The position numbers and the translations under genes are program-made. Shown piece after piece: positions 46,366 to 55,037 of a DNA stretch of 64,000 nt (the stretch's first letter is position 1; each line of letters opens with the position of its first letter). The notes beneath the pieces were generated by a model. That model was not told the origin of the DNA. It did no database searches and was given only the letters and a program-made list of their open reading frames with translations. This DNA is from Chitinophagaceae bacterium. Lineage in GTDB: Bacteria > Bacteroidota > Bacteroidia > Chitinophagales > Chitinophagaceae. The stretch covers positions 186,001 to 250,000 of the forward strand of contig JADKAM010000003.1 of assembly GCA_016715365.1 (NCBI GenBank). The letters run 5' to 3'.

Positions 46366-48765
46366 TTACGCAAGCGCCAGATCCAGCACCTGCTGCATCG
46401 TCTTTACATAATGAAATTTGATACCCTTAATATATTGCGGGTTTATTTCTTCCACATCTTTTTCATTTTGCCAGCACATAATGATCTCTTTTAAACCGGC
46501 ACGGCGAGCCGCCAGTACTTTCTCTTTAATGCCGCCAACAGGCAACACCTGCCCACGTAAAGTTATCTCACCTGTCATGGCCAGGTAAGGCTTTATTTTT
46601 CGGCCGGTAAAAGCACTTGCCAAGGCACTCAGCATGGTAATGCCGGCGCTTGGGCCATCCTTGGGTGTGGCTCCTTCGGGCACATGTATATGCACATCCT
46701 TTTTATTAAACTCAGCCGGGTCAATATTTACTTTCTTGCAATTGGCTTCCAGGTAGGTGAGGGCTGTGCTGGCACTTTCCTTCATCACATTACCCAGGTT
46801 GCCGGTTAGTTTTAATTCGCCTTTACCATCGCTCAATTGTGTTTCAATGAAAAGGATATCACCGCCTACATAGGTCCATGCAAGGCCAACGGCTACGCCG
46901 GGCATATTGGCAATCTTATACAGGTCATTGCTGTATCTTGGCTTACCCAATATCTTCTCAACATCATTATTAGTGATGGTGGCTTTTAATTTTCCTTTGA
47001 TCACCAGTTCCTTTGCCTGGTAACGCATGATGCTGGCAAGCTGCCTGTCCAGTTCCCGTACGCCACTTTCACGGGTATAATCCTGTATCATTTTCTCCAG
47101 AACCGTATCGCTCAGTTTAAAACTATTGTCTTTTAACCCGTGCATTTCTTTTTGCTTGGGCATTAAATGGCGCTTGGCTATTTCAATTTTCTCCTCTACA
47201 GCATAACCACTTAAATCTATGATCTCCAGTCTGTCACGTAATGCTGCTGGTATATTGCTTAAATTATTCGCAGTGGCTATAAACAGTACTTTGCTCAGGT
47301 CGTATTCCAGTTCCAGGTAGTTATCGTAAAAGGTATTGTTCTGCTCGGGATCCAAAACTTCCAGCAAGGCTGATGAAGGATCGCCGCGGTGGTCTGCACC
47401 TACTTTATCGATCTCATCCAGTATCATTACCGGGTTACTCGACTTTACTTTTCTTATAGATTGTAAAATGCGGCCGGGCATAGCTCCGATGTAAGTTTTG
47501 CGGTGCCCACGTATTTCACTCTCATCATGCAGACCGCCCAGGCTAACCCTTACATATTTTCTTTGAATGGCAGCGGCAATACTTTTTCCTAAACTGGTTT
47601 TGCCAATTCCCGGAGGGCCAAGGAAACAAAGTATTGGTGATTTCATATCGCCTTTTAACTTCAAAACAGCTAAGTATTCTAAAATACGTTCCTTTATTTT
47701 CTGCATGCCGTAATGATCCATGTCCAGAATCTTTTTAGCCTTCTTCAGGTCGTAAGAATCTTCGGTGTATTCATCCCAGGGCAGGTCAAGCATCAGATCC
47801 AGGTGATTATACACAACCGAATAATCGGGTGTGGATGGATGCATACGCTCCAGTTTCTCAGCCCCTTTGGTAAACATTTCCTTAGCTGCTGCGGGCCATT
47901 TTTTGTTTTCGGCCTTCTTCAGCATATCTTTTACTTCGGCTACATTATCGCCACCCAATTCGTCCTTGATGGCTTTCATTTGCTGTTGCAAAAAGTATTC
48001 ACGCTGTTGCTTATCCAGTTCAGCACGTGTTTTATTGGTAACCTTGTTCTTCAGTTCGGTGTATTGCAGTTCGGTCTGCATCAGGTTCATCAGCAGTTCG
48101 GCACGGGCTTTAATGCTGCTGATCTCAAGCAGGCGTTGCTTTTCCTTAATATCGCTGTTGAGGTTGCTGCTTACAAAATGTATCAGGAATGAAGGATTCT
48201 CAATATTCTTTAAAATAATGGCAGCTTCGCTGGGCAGATTAGGAGATAGGTTGATGATCTGTCCTGCCAGGTCTTTAATGCTTCCGATCATGGCATCAAA
48301 ATCGGCATCGTCTTTTAAAGTTTCATCGGTTAGTACGGTAATCTTTGCTTTAAAATAAGGATCATCGCTGGTTATCTCTTCAATCTTGCAACGCTTACGG
48401 CCCTGAATAATAATGGTTGTTCCGCCATCGGGCATTTTAATCAGCTTGGCAATTTTTGCAACAGTGCCAATATCTTCCAGATCGCTTACGGTTGGTTCCT
48501 CCACGGTACTGTCTTTTTGCGCAACAACACCTATCAATTTGTCAGCCTTATACGCATCAGTTACCGCCTTAATACTCTTATCGCGGCCAACGGTTATGGG
48601 AATAACCACGCCGGGAAACAGTACCGTATTTCTTAAAGCTAATAAAGGAATAACATCCGGAATAGGTTGATCATCAGCACTTCCGTCTTCTTCTTCGTTC
48701 AGGGGAATGATAGGCATAAACTCCATTTCATCTTCTCCGCCCTGCAAATAAAACTTGTCGTTCAT
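46366..48765 (-). CDS. lon: ATP-dependent protease La (Lon)
   Basis: 799 residues, standard for Lon. The N-terminal substrate-binding domain contains PLLALRNTVLFPGVVIPI. The AAA+ module has Walker A GPPGIGKTSL (from residue 383), GHRKTYIGAMPGRI and Walker B MILDEIDK. The serine-lysine dyad is Ser706 (DGPSAGITML) and Lys747 (GGIKEK). The enzyme degrades misfolded and regulatory proteins in the cytoplasm. The N-terminus has an extra acidic stretch (GGEDEMEFMPIIPLNEEEDG) before the usual start, as in other Bacteroidota. It is transcribed alone and shares a terminator with the convergent T9SS gene. Confidence 0.97.
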   Translation of the reverse strand: MNDKFYLQGGEDEMEFMPIIPLNEEEDGSADDQPIPDVIPLLALRNTVLFPGVVIPITVGRDKSIKAVTDAYKADKLIGVVAQKDSTVEEPTVSDLEDIGTVAKIAKLIKMPDGGTTIIIQGRKRCKIEEITSDDPYFKAKITVLTDETLKDDADFDAMIGSIKDLAGQIINLSPNLPSEAAIILKNIENPSFLIHFVSSNLNSDIKEKQRLLEISSIKARAELLMNLMQTELQYTELKNKVTNKTRAELDKQQREYFLQQQMKAIKDELGGDNVAEVKDMLKKAENKKWPAAAKEMFTKGAEKLERMHPSTPDYSVVYNHLDLMLDLPWDEYTEDSYDLKKAKKILDMDHYGMQKIKERILEYLAVLKLKGDMKSPILCFLGPPGIGKTSLGKSIAAAIQRKYVRVSLGGLHDESEIRGHRKTYIGAMPGRILQSIRKVKSSNPVMILDEIDKVGADHRGDPSSALLEVLDPEQNNTFYDNYLELEYDLSKVLFIATANNLSNIPAALRDRLEIIDLSGYAVEEKIEIAKRHLMPKQKEMHGLKDNSFKLSDTVLEKMIQDYTRESGVRELDRQLASIMRYQAKELVIKGKLKATITNNDVEKILGKPRYSNDLYKIANMPGVAVGLAWTYVGGDILFIETQLSDGKGELKLTGNLGNVMKESASTALTYLEANCKKVNIDPAEFNKKDVHIHVPEGATPKDGPSAGITMLSALASAFTGRKIKPYLAMTGEITLRGQVLPVGGIKEKVLAARRAGLKEIIMCWQNEKDVEEINPQYIKGIKFHYVKTMQQVLDLALA

Positions 48766-48860
48766 AATTTTCTCAATATATGGTCAAAATGTCAAAGCAC
48801 CCAGTTAAATGGTTGTTTTTTGTGTGAGGTTGTATAAGGTCAATATTGGTGCCGTAATTA

Positions 48861-48940
48861 ATTTTAGATTTTAGATTGACGATTTTAGATTTGAAAAGCG
48901 CTCACCCGAAATCGCAAATCTAAAATCGCAAATCTAAAAT
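48861..48940. repeat. Inverted micro-repeat island upstream of cca
   Basis: Left arm (48861-48893) repeats ATTTTAGATT and GATTTTAGATTTG; right arm (48911-48940) carries CGCAAATCTAAAAT twice. The arms are inverted, giving a hairpin with a short loop. Confidence 0.8.
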
Positions 48941-48947
48941 TCCCCTT

Positions 48948-48955
48948 TACTTTTG
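48948..48955 (+). promoter_or_regulatory. -7 box of cca, near-leaderless transcript
   Basis: TACTTTTG matches TAnnTTTG and ends 6 bases before the ATG at 48962, so transcription may begin at or near the start codon. Expected -33 position falls in the repeat island and shows no TTTG. Confidence 0.5.
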
Positions 48956-48961
48956 CAACAC

Positions 48962-50374
48962 ATGTATATTAATTGTGACGATAAAGAACTTGAAATTCTT
49001 CAGAAAATTGCCTTTTCTGCCGAAGAATTGGGTGTGCCCTGTTATTTAATTGGTGGGTTTGTACGGGATAAGATGCTGGGAAGAAATACCAAGGACATGG
49101 ATATTGTTTGTGTGGGAGATGGGATTGAACTGGCTGCGAAAGTTGCAGAGAAATTTACACCAGCGCCGGAAGTTCACTTCTTTAAAAATTTTGGAACAGC
49201 GCAAATAAAGGCTGATGGGCTTGAAATTGAATTTGTAGGTGCTCGCAAAGAAAGCTACGATTTTAACAGCCGCAAACCTGCAGTTGAAAACGGCACCATT
49301 GAAGACGACCAGAACCGCCGTGATTTCACCATCAATGCCATGGCCATCAGTTTAAATAAAAACAACTTTGGCGAACTGGTAGATCCATTTAACGGTATCA
49401 ACGACCTGGAACTAAAGAACATTCAAACGCCACTGGCGCCAGCCCAGACTTTTAGCGATGATCCGTTGCGCATGATGAGGGCCATCCGCTTTGCTTCGCA
49501 ATTACATTTTACCATACACCCGGATACATTCGCTGCCATTATTGAAAATGCAGCCCGTATTAAAATTGTAAGCGGCGAAAGAATTGCCGATGAACTGAAC
49601 AAGATATTGATGAGCAATAAACCTTCAATAGGTTTTGACCTGCTGTACAAAAGCGGCCTGCTCAAAATAATTTTTCCGCAGCTGGTTGACCTGGCGGGTG
49701 CCGAATATATTGACGGACACGGCCACAAGGATAATTTTTACCATACCATACAGGTGGTTGATAATATTGCGCAAAACACCAATGACCTTTGGCTACGCTG
49801 GGCTGCTGTTCTACACGATATTGCAAAACCTGCCACTAAGAGGTTTGAGGAAGGGCATGGCTGGACCTTTCACGGCCATGAAGTGGTTGGCGGCAGGATG
49901 GTGCCTAAAATTTTTACGCAGCTAAAGCTGCCGCAAAACGAAAAAATGAAGTTTGTAAGGAAACTGGTAGAACTGCATTTGCGGCCCATCAGTCTTACAA
50001 AAGAAAATATTACCGATAGTGCTATTAGGCGTTTACTCTTTGATGCAGGTGAAGATTTTGATGCGCTGATGACTTTGTGTGCGGCCGACATCACTTCTAA
50101 AAACAAAACCAAGGTAAAGCGGTTTTTAGAAAATTTTGAAATGGTAAAAAAACGTTGTGCCGAAGTGGAAGAGAAAGACCACCTGCGCAACTGGCAGCCA
50201 CCTATTACCGGCGAAATGATCATGGAAACATTTAACCTGCAACCATCCCGGCCGGTGGGTGATTTAAAAAATGCCATACGGGAAGCGATATTGGATGGGA
50301 TAATACCAAATGAATATGAAGCTGCTTACCATTTTATGTTAGCAAAAGCAAAAGAGTTGGGGATTGGTATCTAG
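48962..50374 (+). CDS. cca: CCA tRNA nucleotidyltransferase with HD domain
   Basis: 470 residues from the ATG at 48962; the in-frame TTG three codons earlier overlaps the promoter. The class II nucleotidyltransferase head has GGFVRDKMLGR and the catalytic DMDIVCVGDG, then RRDFTINAMA and DPLRMMRAIRFASQL (RNA- and nucleotide-binding segments). The C-terminal HD phosphohydrolase-like domain has LRWAAVLHDIAKPATK and FHGHEVVG. The enzyme adds CCA to tRNA 3' ends. It is needed here because neither tRNA gene in the window encodes CCA. It is followed closely by the pRiA4b-like gene and two genes later by miaA, another tRNA enzyme. Confidence 0.93.
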   Translation: MYINCDDKELEILQKIAFSAEELGVPCYLIGGFVRDKMLGRNTKDMDIVCVGDGIELAAKVAEKFTPAPEVHFFKNFGTAQIKADGLEIEFVGARKESYDFNSRKPAVENGTIEDDQNRRDFTINAMAISLNKNNFGELVDPFNGINDLELKNIQTPLAPAQTFSDDPLRMMRAIRFASQLHFTIHPDTFAAIIENAARIKIVSGERIADELNKILMSNKPSIGFDLLYKSGLLKIIFPQLVDLAGAEYIDGHGHKDNFYHTIQVVDNIAQNTNDLWLRWAAVLHDIAKPATKRFEEGHGWTFHGHEVVGGRMVPKIFTQLKLPQNEKMKFVRKLVELHLRPISLTKENITDSAIRRLLFDAGEDFDALMTLCAADITSKNKTKVKRFLENFEMVKKRCAEVEEKDHLRNWQPPITGEMIMETFNLQPSRPVGDLKNAIREAILDGIIPNEYEAAYHFMLAKAKELGIGI

Positions 50375-50423
50375 TCAATGACTAATAACAGGTTTTTAAA
50401 TTTTTAATTCTTAATTTTACTGC

Positions 50424-51002
50424 ATGGCTATCTTACGTTTTAGAATTTATTGGGAAGATGATGACAGTGTGTACAGGGATGTAGCAATCAGGCATACCCA
50501 GAGTTTTTTAGACCTGCACAGTGCTATTTTAAAGAGTTTTGAATTTGATTCGCAACACAAGGCAACTTTTTACCGCAGCAACGATAACTGGTTGCGTGGC
50601 AGGGAAATTTCGCTGGAGAAATATGATAAGGATTATAAGGTAGAGCCACTCATTATGGCCGATACATTGATTGGCAGCGAGATCACCAATCCCAATCAGA
50701 AATTTATTTACGAATACGATTTTAATAAGTTCTGGCATTTTATGGTAGAACTGATAACGGTGGATAAAACAGAAAACAGTAAACTGGTATACCCCTGTTG
50801 TATTCGTACAGAAGGTATTGCACCTTCGCAATATGGTACCAAAGGGTTGGTTGACAGCCGCCTTGCAGAAATGGAAGAAAAATACGATCTGCGGCCAGAT
50901 GCATTATCAGACGGATTTAGTGAACAGGATGAAGATGGTGATAGCGTAGAATCAGATGGTGAAGAAGAATCTGCCGGGGATGAAGCAAATGATGGATTTT
51001 AA
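50424..51002 (+). CDS. pRiA4b ORF-3-like protein
   Basis: 192 residues. The N-terminal 130 match the pRiA4b ORF-3/TnpR-passenger family (PF07929): FRIYWEDDDSVYRDVAIRHTQSF, FDSQHKATFYRSND, FIYEYDFNKFWHFMVELI. The C-terminal 55 residues form a strongly acidic, probably disordered tail (EQDEDGDSVESDGEEESAGD). The family is named after plasmid and IS-associated genes, but chromosomal copies are common in Bacteroidota and no mobile element is visible here. Molecular role unknown. Starts 49 bases after cca and is followed at once by a repeat island. Confidence 0.8.
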   Translation: MAILRFRIYWEDDDSVYRDVAIRHTQSFLDLHSAILKSFEFDSQHKATFYRSNDNWLRGREISLEKYDKDYKVEPLIMADTLIGSEITNPNQKFIYEYDFNKFWHFMVELITVDKTENSKLVYPCCIRTEGIAPSQYGTKGLVDSRLAEMEEKYDLRPDALSDGFSEQDEDGDSVESDGEEESAGDEANDGF

Positions 51003-51004
51003 TA

Positions 51005-51093
51005 CGTGAGGCGTGAAAAGTGAATCGTGAGAGGGCTTATATTTCTTTGAACTGCTTTCTCCTTACTCACGACTGACGACTCACCACTCACTA
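51005..51093. repeat. Paired micro-repeat island between pRiA4b-like gene and miaA
   Basis: Left arm CGTGAGGCGTGAAAAGTGAA, then TCGTGAGAG (51005-51033); right arm ACTCACGACTGACGACTCAC, then CACTCACT (51065-51093). The arms are inverted relatives and use the same vocabulary as the islands at 13033 and 18088. Confidence 0.75.
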
Positions 51094-51124
51094 AAAGAGT
51101 TTTCTACAAACTCAAACACACTCC

Positions 51125-52027
51125 ATGACCAAAACCTGCATCGTTATCGTTGGCCCAACTGCTGTTGGCAAAACTTCACTGGCTGTACAAACAGCGCTTC
51201 ATTTTAAAACAGAGATCATATCAGCCGATAGCCGCCAGTGCTTTAAAGAACTGAATATTGGCGTGGCTAAACCTTCGGCAGAAGAACTGGCACAGGTAAA
51301 ACATCATTTCATAAGTTCTCATTCTATACAGGATGAAATGAATACGGGCATTTACGAGCAGTATGCGCTTGGTAAAGCAAACGATATTTTCAAGGATCAT
51401 GATGTGGCGGTATTGGTTGGCGGTACCGGCCTGTATGTAAAAACATTTTGCCAGGGCATTGATGAAGTACCGGTTGTGGATGAAAAAATACGCAAAAAAA
51501 TAAATGCGGAGTTTGAATGGGAGGGACTGGAATGGCTGCAAAAGGAAGTGGAGAAAAATGACCCGCTGTATTATGCACAGGGCGAAATAAAAAACCCACA
51601 CCGCCTGCTGCGGGCACTGGAAGTAAAACTTTCTACCGGAAAATCCATCATTGAGTTTCGAACGCAGCAAAAAAAGCCACGGCCTTTTAACATCATAAAA
51701 ATTGGATTGGAAATACCCAAAGAGCAACTGCATAAAAATATAAACGGCCGGGTAGATGCCATGATGAAAGCCGGCCTGGCCGATGAAGTGAAAAGACTGC
51801 TGCCTTACAAAAAACTAAATGCCCTGCAAACGGTTGGCTATCGAGAATTGTTTGGCTATCACGAAGGCGACCTTTTACTGGAAGATGCCGTGGAGATAAT
51901 AAAAATAAATACCCGCCAATATGCCAAACGCCAAATGACCTGGTTTAAAAAAGATGAAGAAGTGATGTGGTGTGAGCCGGATTTTGAAAAAGTGATGAAG
52001 GTGCTATTGCCGGTAATAATTGCCTAA
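51125..52027 (+). CDS. miaA: tRNA dimethylallyltransferase
   Basis: 300 residues. P-loop GPTAVGKTS (residues 10-18), the substrate motif SADSRQCFKELNIGVAKPS, the GGTGLYVKTFCQG region, and the C-terminal YAKRQMTWFKKD that contacts tRNA. MiaA transfers an isopentenyl group to A37 of tRNAs that read UNN codons, improving decoding. All conserved elements are present. It follows a repeat island and stops three bases before the stop codon of the convergent histidine kinase. Confidence 0.97.
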   Translation: MTKTCIVIVGPTAVGKTSLAVQTALHFKTEIISADSRQCFKELNIGVAKPSAEELAQVKHHFISSHSIQDEMNTGIYEQYALGKANDIFKDHDVAVLVGGTGLYVKTFCQGIDEVPVVDEKIRKKINAEFEWEGLEWLQKEVEKNDPLYYAQGEIKNPHRLLRALEVKLSTGKSIIEFRTQQKKPRPFNIIKIGLEIPKEQLHKNINGRVDAMMKAGLADEVKRLLPYKKLNALQTVGYRELFGYHEGDLLLEDAVEIIKINTRQYAKRQMTWFKKDEEVMWCEPDFEKVMKVLLPVIIA

Positions 52028-52029
52028 GA

Positions 52030-54321
52030 TCAATAAGGTATTGAAACATGTATTTTACATCCATTACCCGGACTGCTTTCTATTTTTGCAGTGCCATTAA
52101 AAGTTTCTGCCCTGTTTATAATATTAGAAATGCCAATGCCGTTTCTTTTGCTGTTTACATCAAAGCCATATCCATCATCTTCAACCTTTATAATAATGTT
52201 ATTGCCTTTGGCTTCTAAAGAGATATGTACATTTTTTGCTTCGGCATATTTCATAATGTTGTTTTCCTGTTCCTGTATAATCCTGTATATATTTAATTTA
52301 AGATCATCGGAAATCATTTGATCTGGAATAGTATAGGTGAATGTTGTCTTTACAGAATTTTGATTAAACTTATTGAGCAGGTTTTGAATTAACTCATCCA
52401 GATTAACATTTTTAAGGGGCGTTACCAGTTTGTGCGTTAATAAGCGAATTTCCTGAATTAAATTATCAATCAACTCCATTGGGTATCTAATTATTTCTTT
52501 TGCTTCCTTGCTTTTGCTTCCTGCAACACCCAGGAACATTTTTGTACCGGCCAACATCTGGTTTATATTATCATGCAGTTCCTGGCCTATGTAGTTACGT
52601 TCTTTTTCCTGGCCTCTTATAATGGCCCTGGCAATTTTCTTTTGCCCCTCAATTTTTTGGTTCAATATTTCCTGCTGCATTAATATTTTTTCGGATTCGG
52701 CATTTTTCAGGTCTGTAATATCATGGGCAATAAAAGAAAGGAATTGGGGAATGCCATCGGGTGTTTTGTGTACAATAATGACCGCCAGCACTGGTATTTC
52801 AATACCCGATCTGCTGAGCATGGCTATTTCGCCGCTCCATTTTCCATCACGTATGGCCATTGGAAAACTTGTTTCTGTAACAAGTGTATACGTCCAACCG
52901 GGTAAAGTGTCGCTTATTAAAGTTGAAGAAATATCTTCCGTTTCGCCAATGTCAAGCATTTCACGGCCAGCTTTGTTTATAAACACAGCCCGCTGGTTCA
53001 TATCGGCAATGACAACAAATCCCGAGGTAGCTTCAATGATATAAGAAAGCCTCAGCCGCTCTTCCGATTCTTTTTTCTTTTCTGTAATGTCTGTGCGTAA
53101 GGCTAAGTACTGGTAAGGTTTTCCATCTGTATGTAAGAAAGGAACAATTGTGGTGTCTACCCAATAAACAGTGCCATCCTTTGCTCTATTATTCAATTCA
53201 CCCTTCCAGATTTTTCCATTGACTATGGTTGTCCATAAGTCTTTTATAAATTCTTTAGAATGATAGCCTGAGTTAATTATACGATGATCCTGGCCAATCA
53301 ATTCTTCCCGGTTGTATTTGGAAATTTTGCAAAAATTATCATTTGCATGTTGTATAATTCCTTTCTGATCGGTAATAGCTACAATAGAAGACTCATCCAG
53401 GGCAAACTTATAATCTGTAATTTCTTTTATACTATTTGAGAGTTGCTGTTCTGCTTTTTTTTGTTTGGTGATATCACGAACAATCTTGGATGCACCGGTT
53501 ATATTGCCGGATGAATCTTTTAACGGAGAAATGGTGAGCGATACATGAATAAGTGTTCCATCTTTTCTGATTCTTTGGGTTTCGTAATGATCAATGACTT
53601 TTCCTTTGCGGATCTTTTCTATTATTTCATATTCTTCACTCCAGTAGTAATTAGGTATAAGCATGGTAATATGCTGACCAATAATTTCTGCCGAAGTGTA
53701 ACCAAATATTTTTTCTGCACCCTGGTTCCAGCTTGTAATAACTCCTCCCAGTGTTTTGCTTAAAATAGCATCGTCCGAATAATTCACTATAGACGCAAAC
53801 AATGCCTGTTCTTCTTCAAGTTTTTTGCTGCTGGTAATATCTGACCGTATGGCAATATACTGGTAGGGTTTTTCTTTTTCGTCCAAAAAGGGAACAATGG
53901 TTGTATCTACCCAGTAAAAAGTACCGTCTTTAGCCCTGTTCTTTAATTCACCCCGCCAGATTTCACCATTAGCAATGGTTACCCAAAGGTCTTTTATAAA
54001 TTCTTCTGAATGGTATCCGGAATTGATGATGCGATGATCCTGTCCCAACAATTCTTCTCTGCTGTATTTTGAAATTTTGCAGAAGTTATCATTTACATGA
54101 TTAATGATCCCCTTCTGATCGGTGATGGCTACAATAGAAGATTGATCCAGCGCATATTTATAATCAGAAATTTCATTGAGTGTTCTTTGCTGGTCTTCGC
54201 TGGTTTCTTCAGGGAGGTTAGCAGCGTGATGAATGCTGCTGCTGCGGTTGTTTTCTGTTTTAATTACCCCTTTACTACTCATTATCTTATCCCTTTGATC
54301 CTGGTTAATATAGTTTAGCAT
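52030..54321 (-). CDS. Soluble multi-PAS sensor histidine kinase (HisKA_3/NarL type)
   Basis: 763 residues from the ATG at 54321; a TTG two codons earlier is the alternative. It has four PAS domains (about 50-165, 172-290, 297-410, 420-545), a dimerisation and phospho-acceptor region with GQELHDNINQMLAGT (near 580, His as phosphate acceptor), and a GHKL ATPase end (VEDDGYGFDVNSKRNGIGIS). No membrane helix is present, so it senses a cytoplasmic signal. PAS1 and PAS3 are close copies: both have QSS/ESSIVAITDQKGII, NDNFCKISKY, GQDHRIINSGYHS and KDGTxYWVDTTIVPFL, so they arose by internal duplication. No response regulator is next to it, so its partner lies elsewhere. Confidence 0.93.
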   Translation of the reverse strand: MLNYINQDQRDKIMSSKGVIKTENNRSSSIHHAANLPEETSEDQQRTLNEISDYKYALDQSSIVAITDQKGIINHVNDNFCKISKYSREELLGQDHRIINSGYHSEEFIKDLWVTIANGEIWRGELKNRAKDGTFYWVDTTIVPFLDEKEKPYQYIAIRSDITSSKKLEEEQALFASIVNYSDDAILSKTLGGVITSWNQGAEKIFGYTSAEIIGQHITMLIPNYYWSEEYEIIEKIRKGKVIDHYETQRIRKDGTLIHVSLTISPLKDSSGNITGASKIVRDITKQKKAEQQLSNSIKEITDYKFALDESSIVAITDQKGIIQHANDNFCKISKYNREELIGQDHRIINSGYHSKEFIKDLWTTIVNGKIWKGELNNRAKDGTVYWVDTTIVPFLHTDGKPYQYLALRTDITEKKKESEERLRLSYIIEATSGFVVIADMNQRAVFINKAGREMLDIGETEDISSTLISDTLPGWTYTLVTETSFPMAIRDGKWSGEIAMLSRSGIEIPVLAVIIVHKTPDGIPQFLSFIAHDITDLKNAESEKILMQQEILNQKIEGQKKIARAIIRGQEKERNYIGQELHDNINQMLAGTKMFLGVAGSKSKEAKEIIRYPMELIDNLIQEIRLLTHKLVTPLKNVNLDELIQNLLNKFNQNSVKTTFTYTIPDQMISDDLKLNIYRIIQEQENNIMKYAEAKNVHISLEAKGNNIIIKVEDDGYGFDVNSKRNGIGISNIINRAETFNGTAKIESSPGNGCKIHVSIPY

Positions 54322-54747
54322 AAACAACAGACGTGCCTATTGTGTGCATTAGTTGCACGTATTCAACAGCCGGTAAACGAAAGTTTTTCTGCATAGTTAC
54401 TGACCGCTATAATTTGGCTTGTGAAATCAATAGGCAAAAAGGATTGATTCCGGAAACGGGTGGGTTTATATTTTGCTGTTGTTTCATTGCTTAAAATCTG
54501 TAACAACACAAATTCCTTTAAAAGCGTTTTAATGCACCCGAATACAGAAAACCAGCTGAACGGATTTGTTTAAATAAAATAGTTTATTATAAAAATAAGG
54601 TTAAGCAAAGGTTGTCATAAAAATCAACAGTTCCAAGTAAATTACTTTTTTATTATGATTTATATCAGGGTTGCAGCATGGCTATTGTCATAGATGACAA
54701 CATTTCATTAGTATAATTTTATGATATTGCGATTCACATAAACTAAC
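54322..54747. other. Divergent intergenic region between the histidine kinase and the XRE regulator
   Basis: About 425 bases, AT-rich. It holds ACGTGC/GCACGT in inverted orientation (54331-54360, 18-base spacer), a TTGTCAT half-site (54612-54618) and a full TTGTCAT-AG-ATGACAA palindrome (54685-54700). No consensus promoter was recognised. Confidence 0.55.
54685..54700. promoter_or_regulatory. Candidate operator of the XRE regulator
   Basis: TTGTCATAGATGACAA is a perfect 7+7 inverted repeat with a 2-base centre, 47 bases before the XRE start codon. One half-site recurs at 54612-54618. Size and position fit autoregulation by a small HTH dimer; this is inferred. Confidence 0.5.
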
Positions 54748-54963
54748 ATGGCTGAAAAGAAATTTTTGATTACAATCGGAAAGAAGATCAAGCAATATCG
54801 GCAGCGGAACAATATGACCCAGAACGATCTGGCCATTGAATGTAATTTTGAGAAAGCAACCATGTCACGCATTGAATCCGGCAAATCCAACCCAACAGTA
54901 CGCACTTTAGTAAAAATTTCGAATGCGCTGCACATACATTTAAGTGAACTCTTTATAGAGTAA
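54748..54963 (+). CDS. Small XRE-family HTH transcriptional regulator
   Basis: 71 residues that consist almost only of a Cro/C1-type helix-turn-helix: IGKKIKQYRQRNNMTQNDLAIECNFEKATMSRIE followed by NPTVRTLVKISNALHIHLSEL. It has no effector domain, so it likely acts as a dimer with little else. It is an isolated gene, not part of a visible toxin-antitoxin pair: no second small gene lies within reach on either side. The palindrome upstream is its probable target. Regulon unknown; such stand-alone Cro-like proteins in Bacteroidota may be chromosomal or derived from old mobile elements. Confidence 0.88.
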   Translation: MAEKKFLITIGKKIKQYRQRNNMTQNDLAIECNFEKATMSRIESGKSNPTVRTLVKISNALHIHLSELFIE

Positions 54964-55037
54964 ACACTATGATGACAGCATTTATACTTTTGATACATCT
55001 GCATCAAATGCCTGCCTACCGATTTTTACTGTCTTAC

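Noticed and set aside
48861..48940. CRISPR-like array from the regularly spaced ATTTTAGATTTG words
   Set aside because: Words are short, inverted rather than direct over the two arms, and have no spacers of constant length; no cas genes.
50424..51002. pRiA4b ORF-3-like gene as sign of a plasmid or transposon
   Set aside because: No transposase, integrase, terminal repeats or target duplication nearby; the family is common on chromosomes.
54748..54963. Toxin-antitoxin system around the XRE regulator
   Set aside because: No small partner gene with RelE, HipA or similar features lies within the adjoining gaps.
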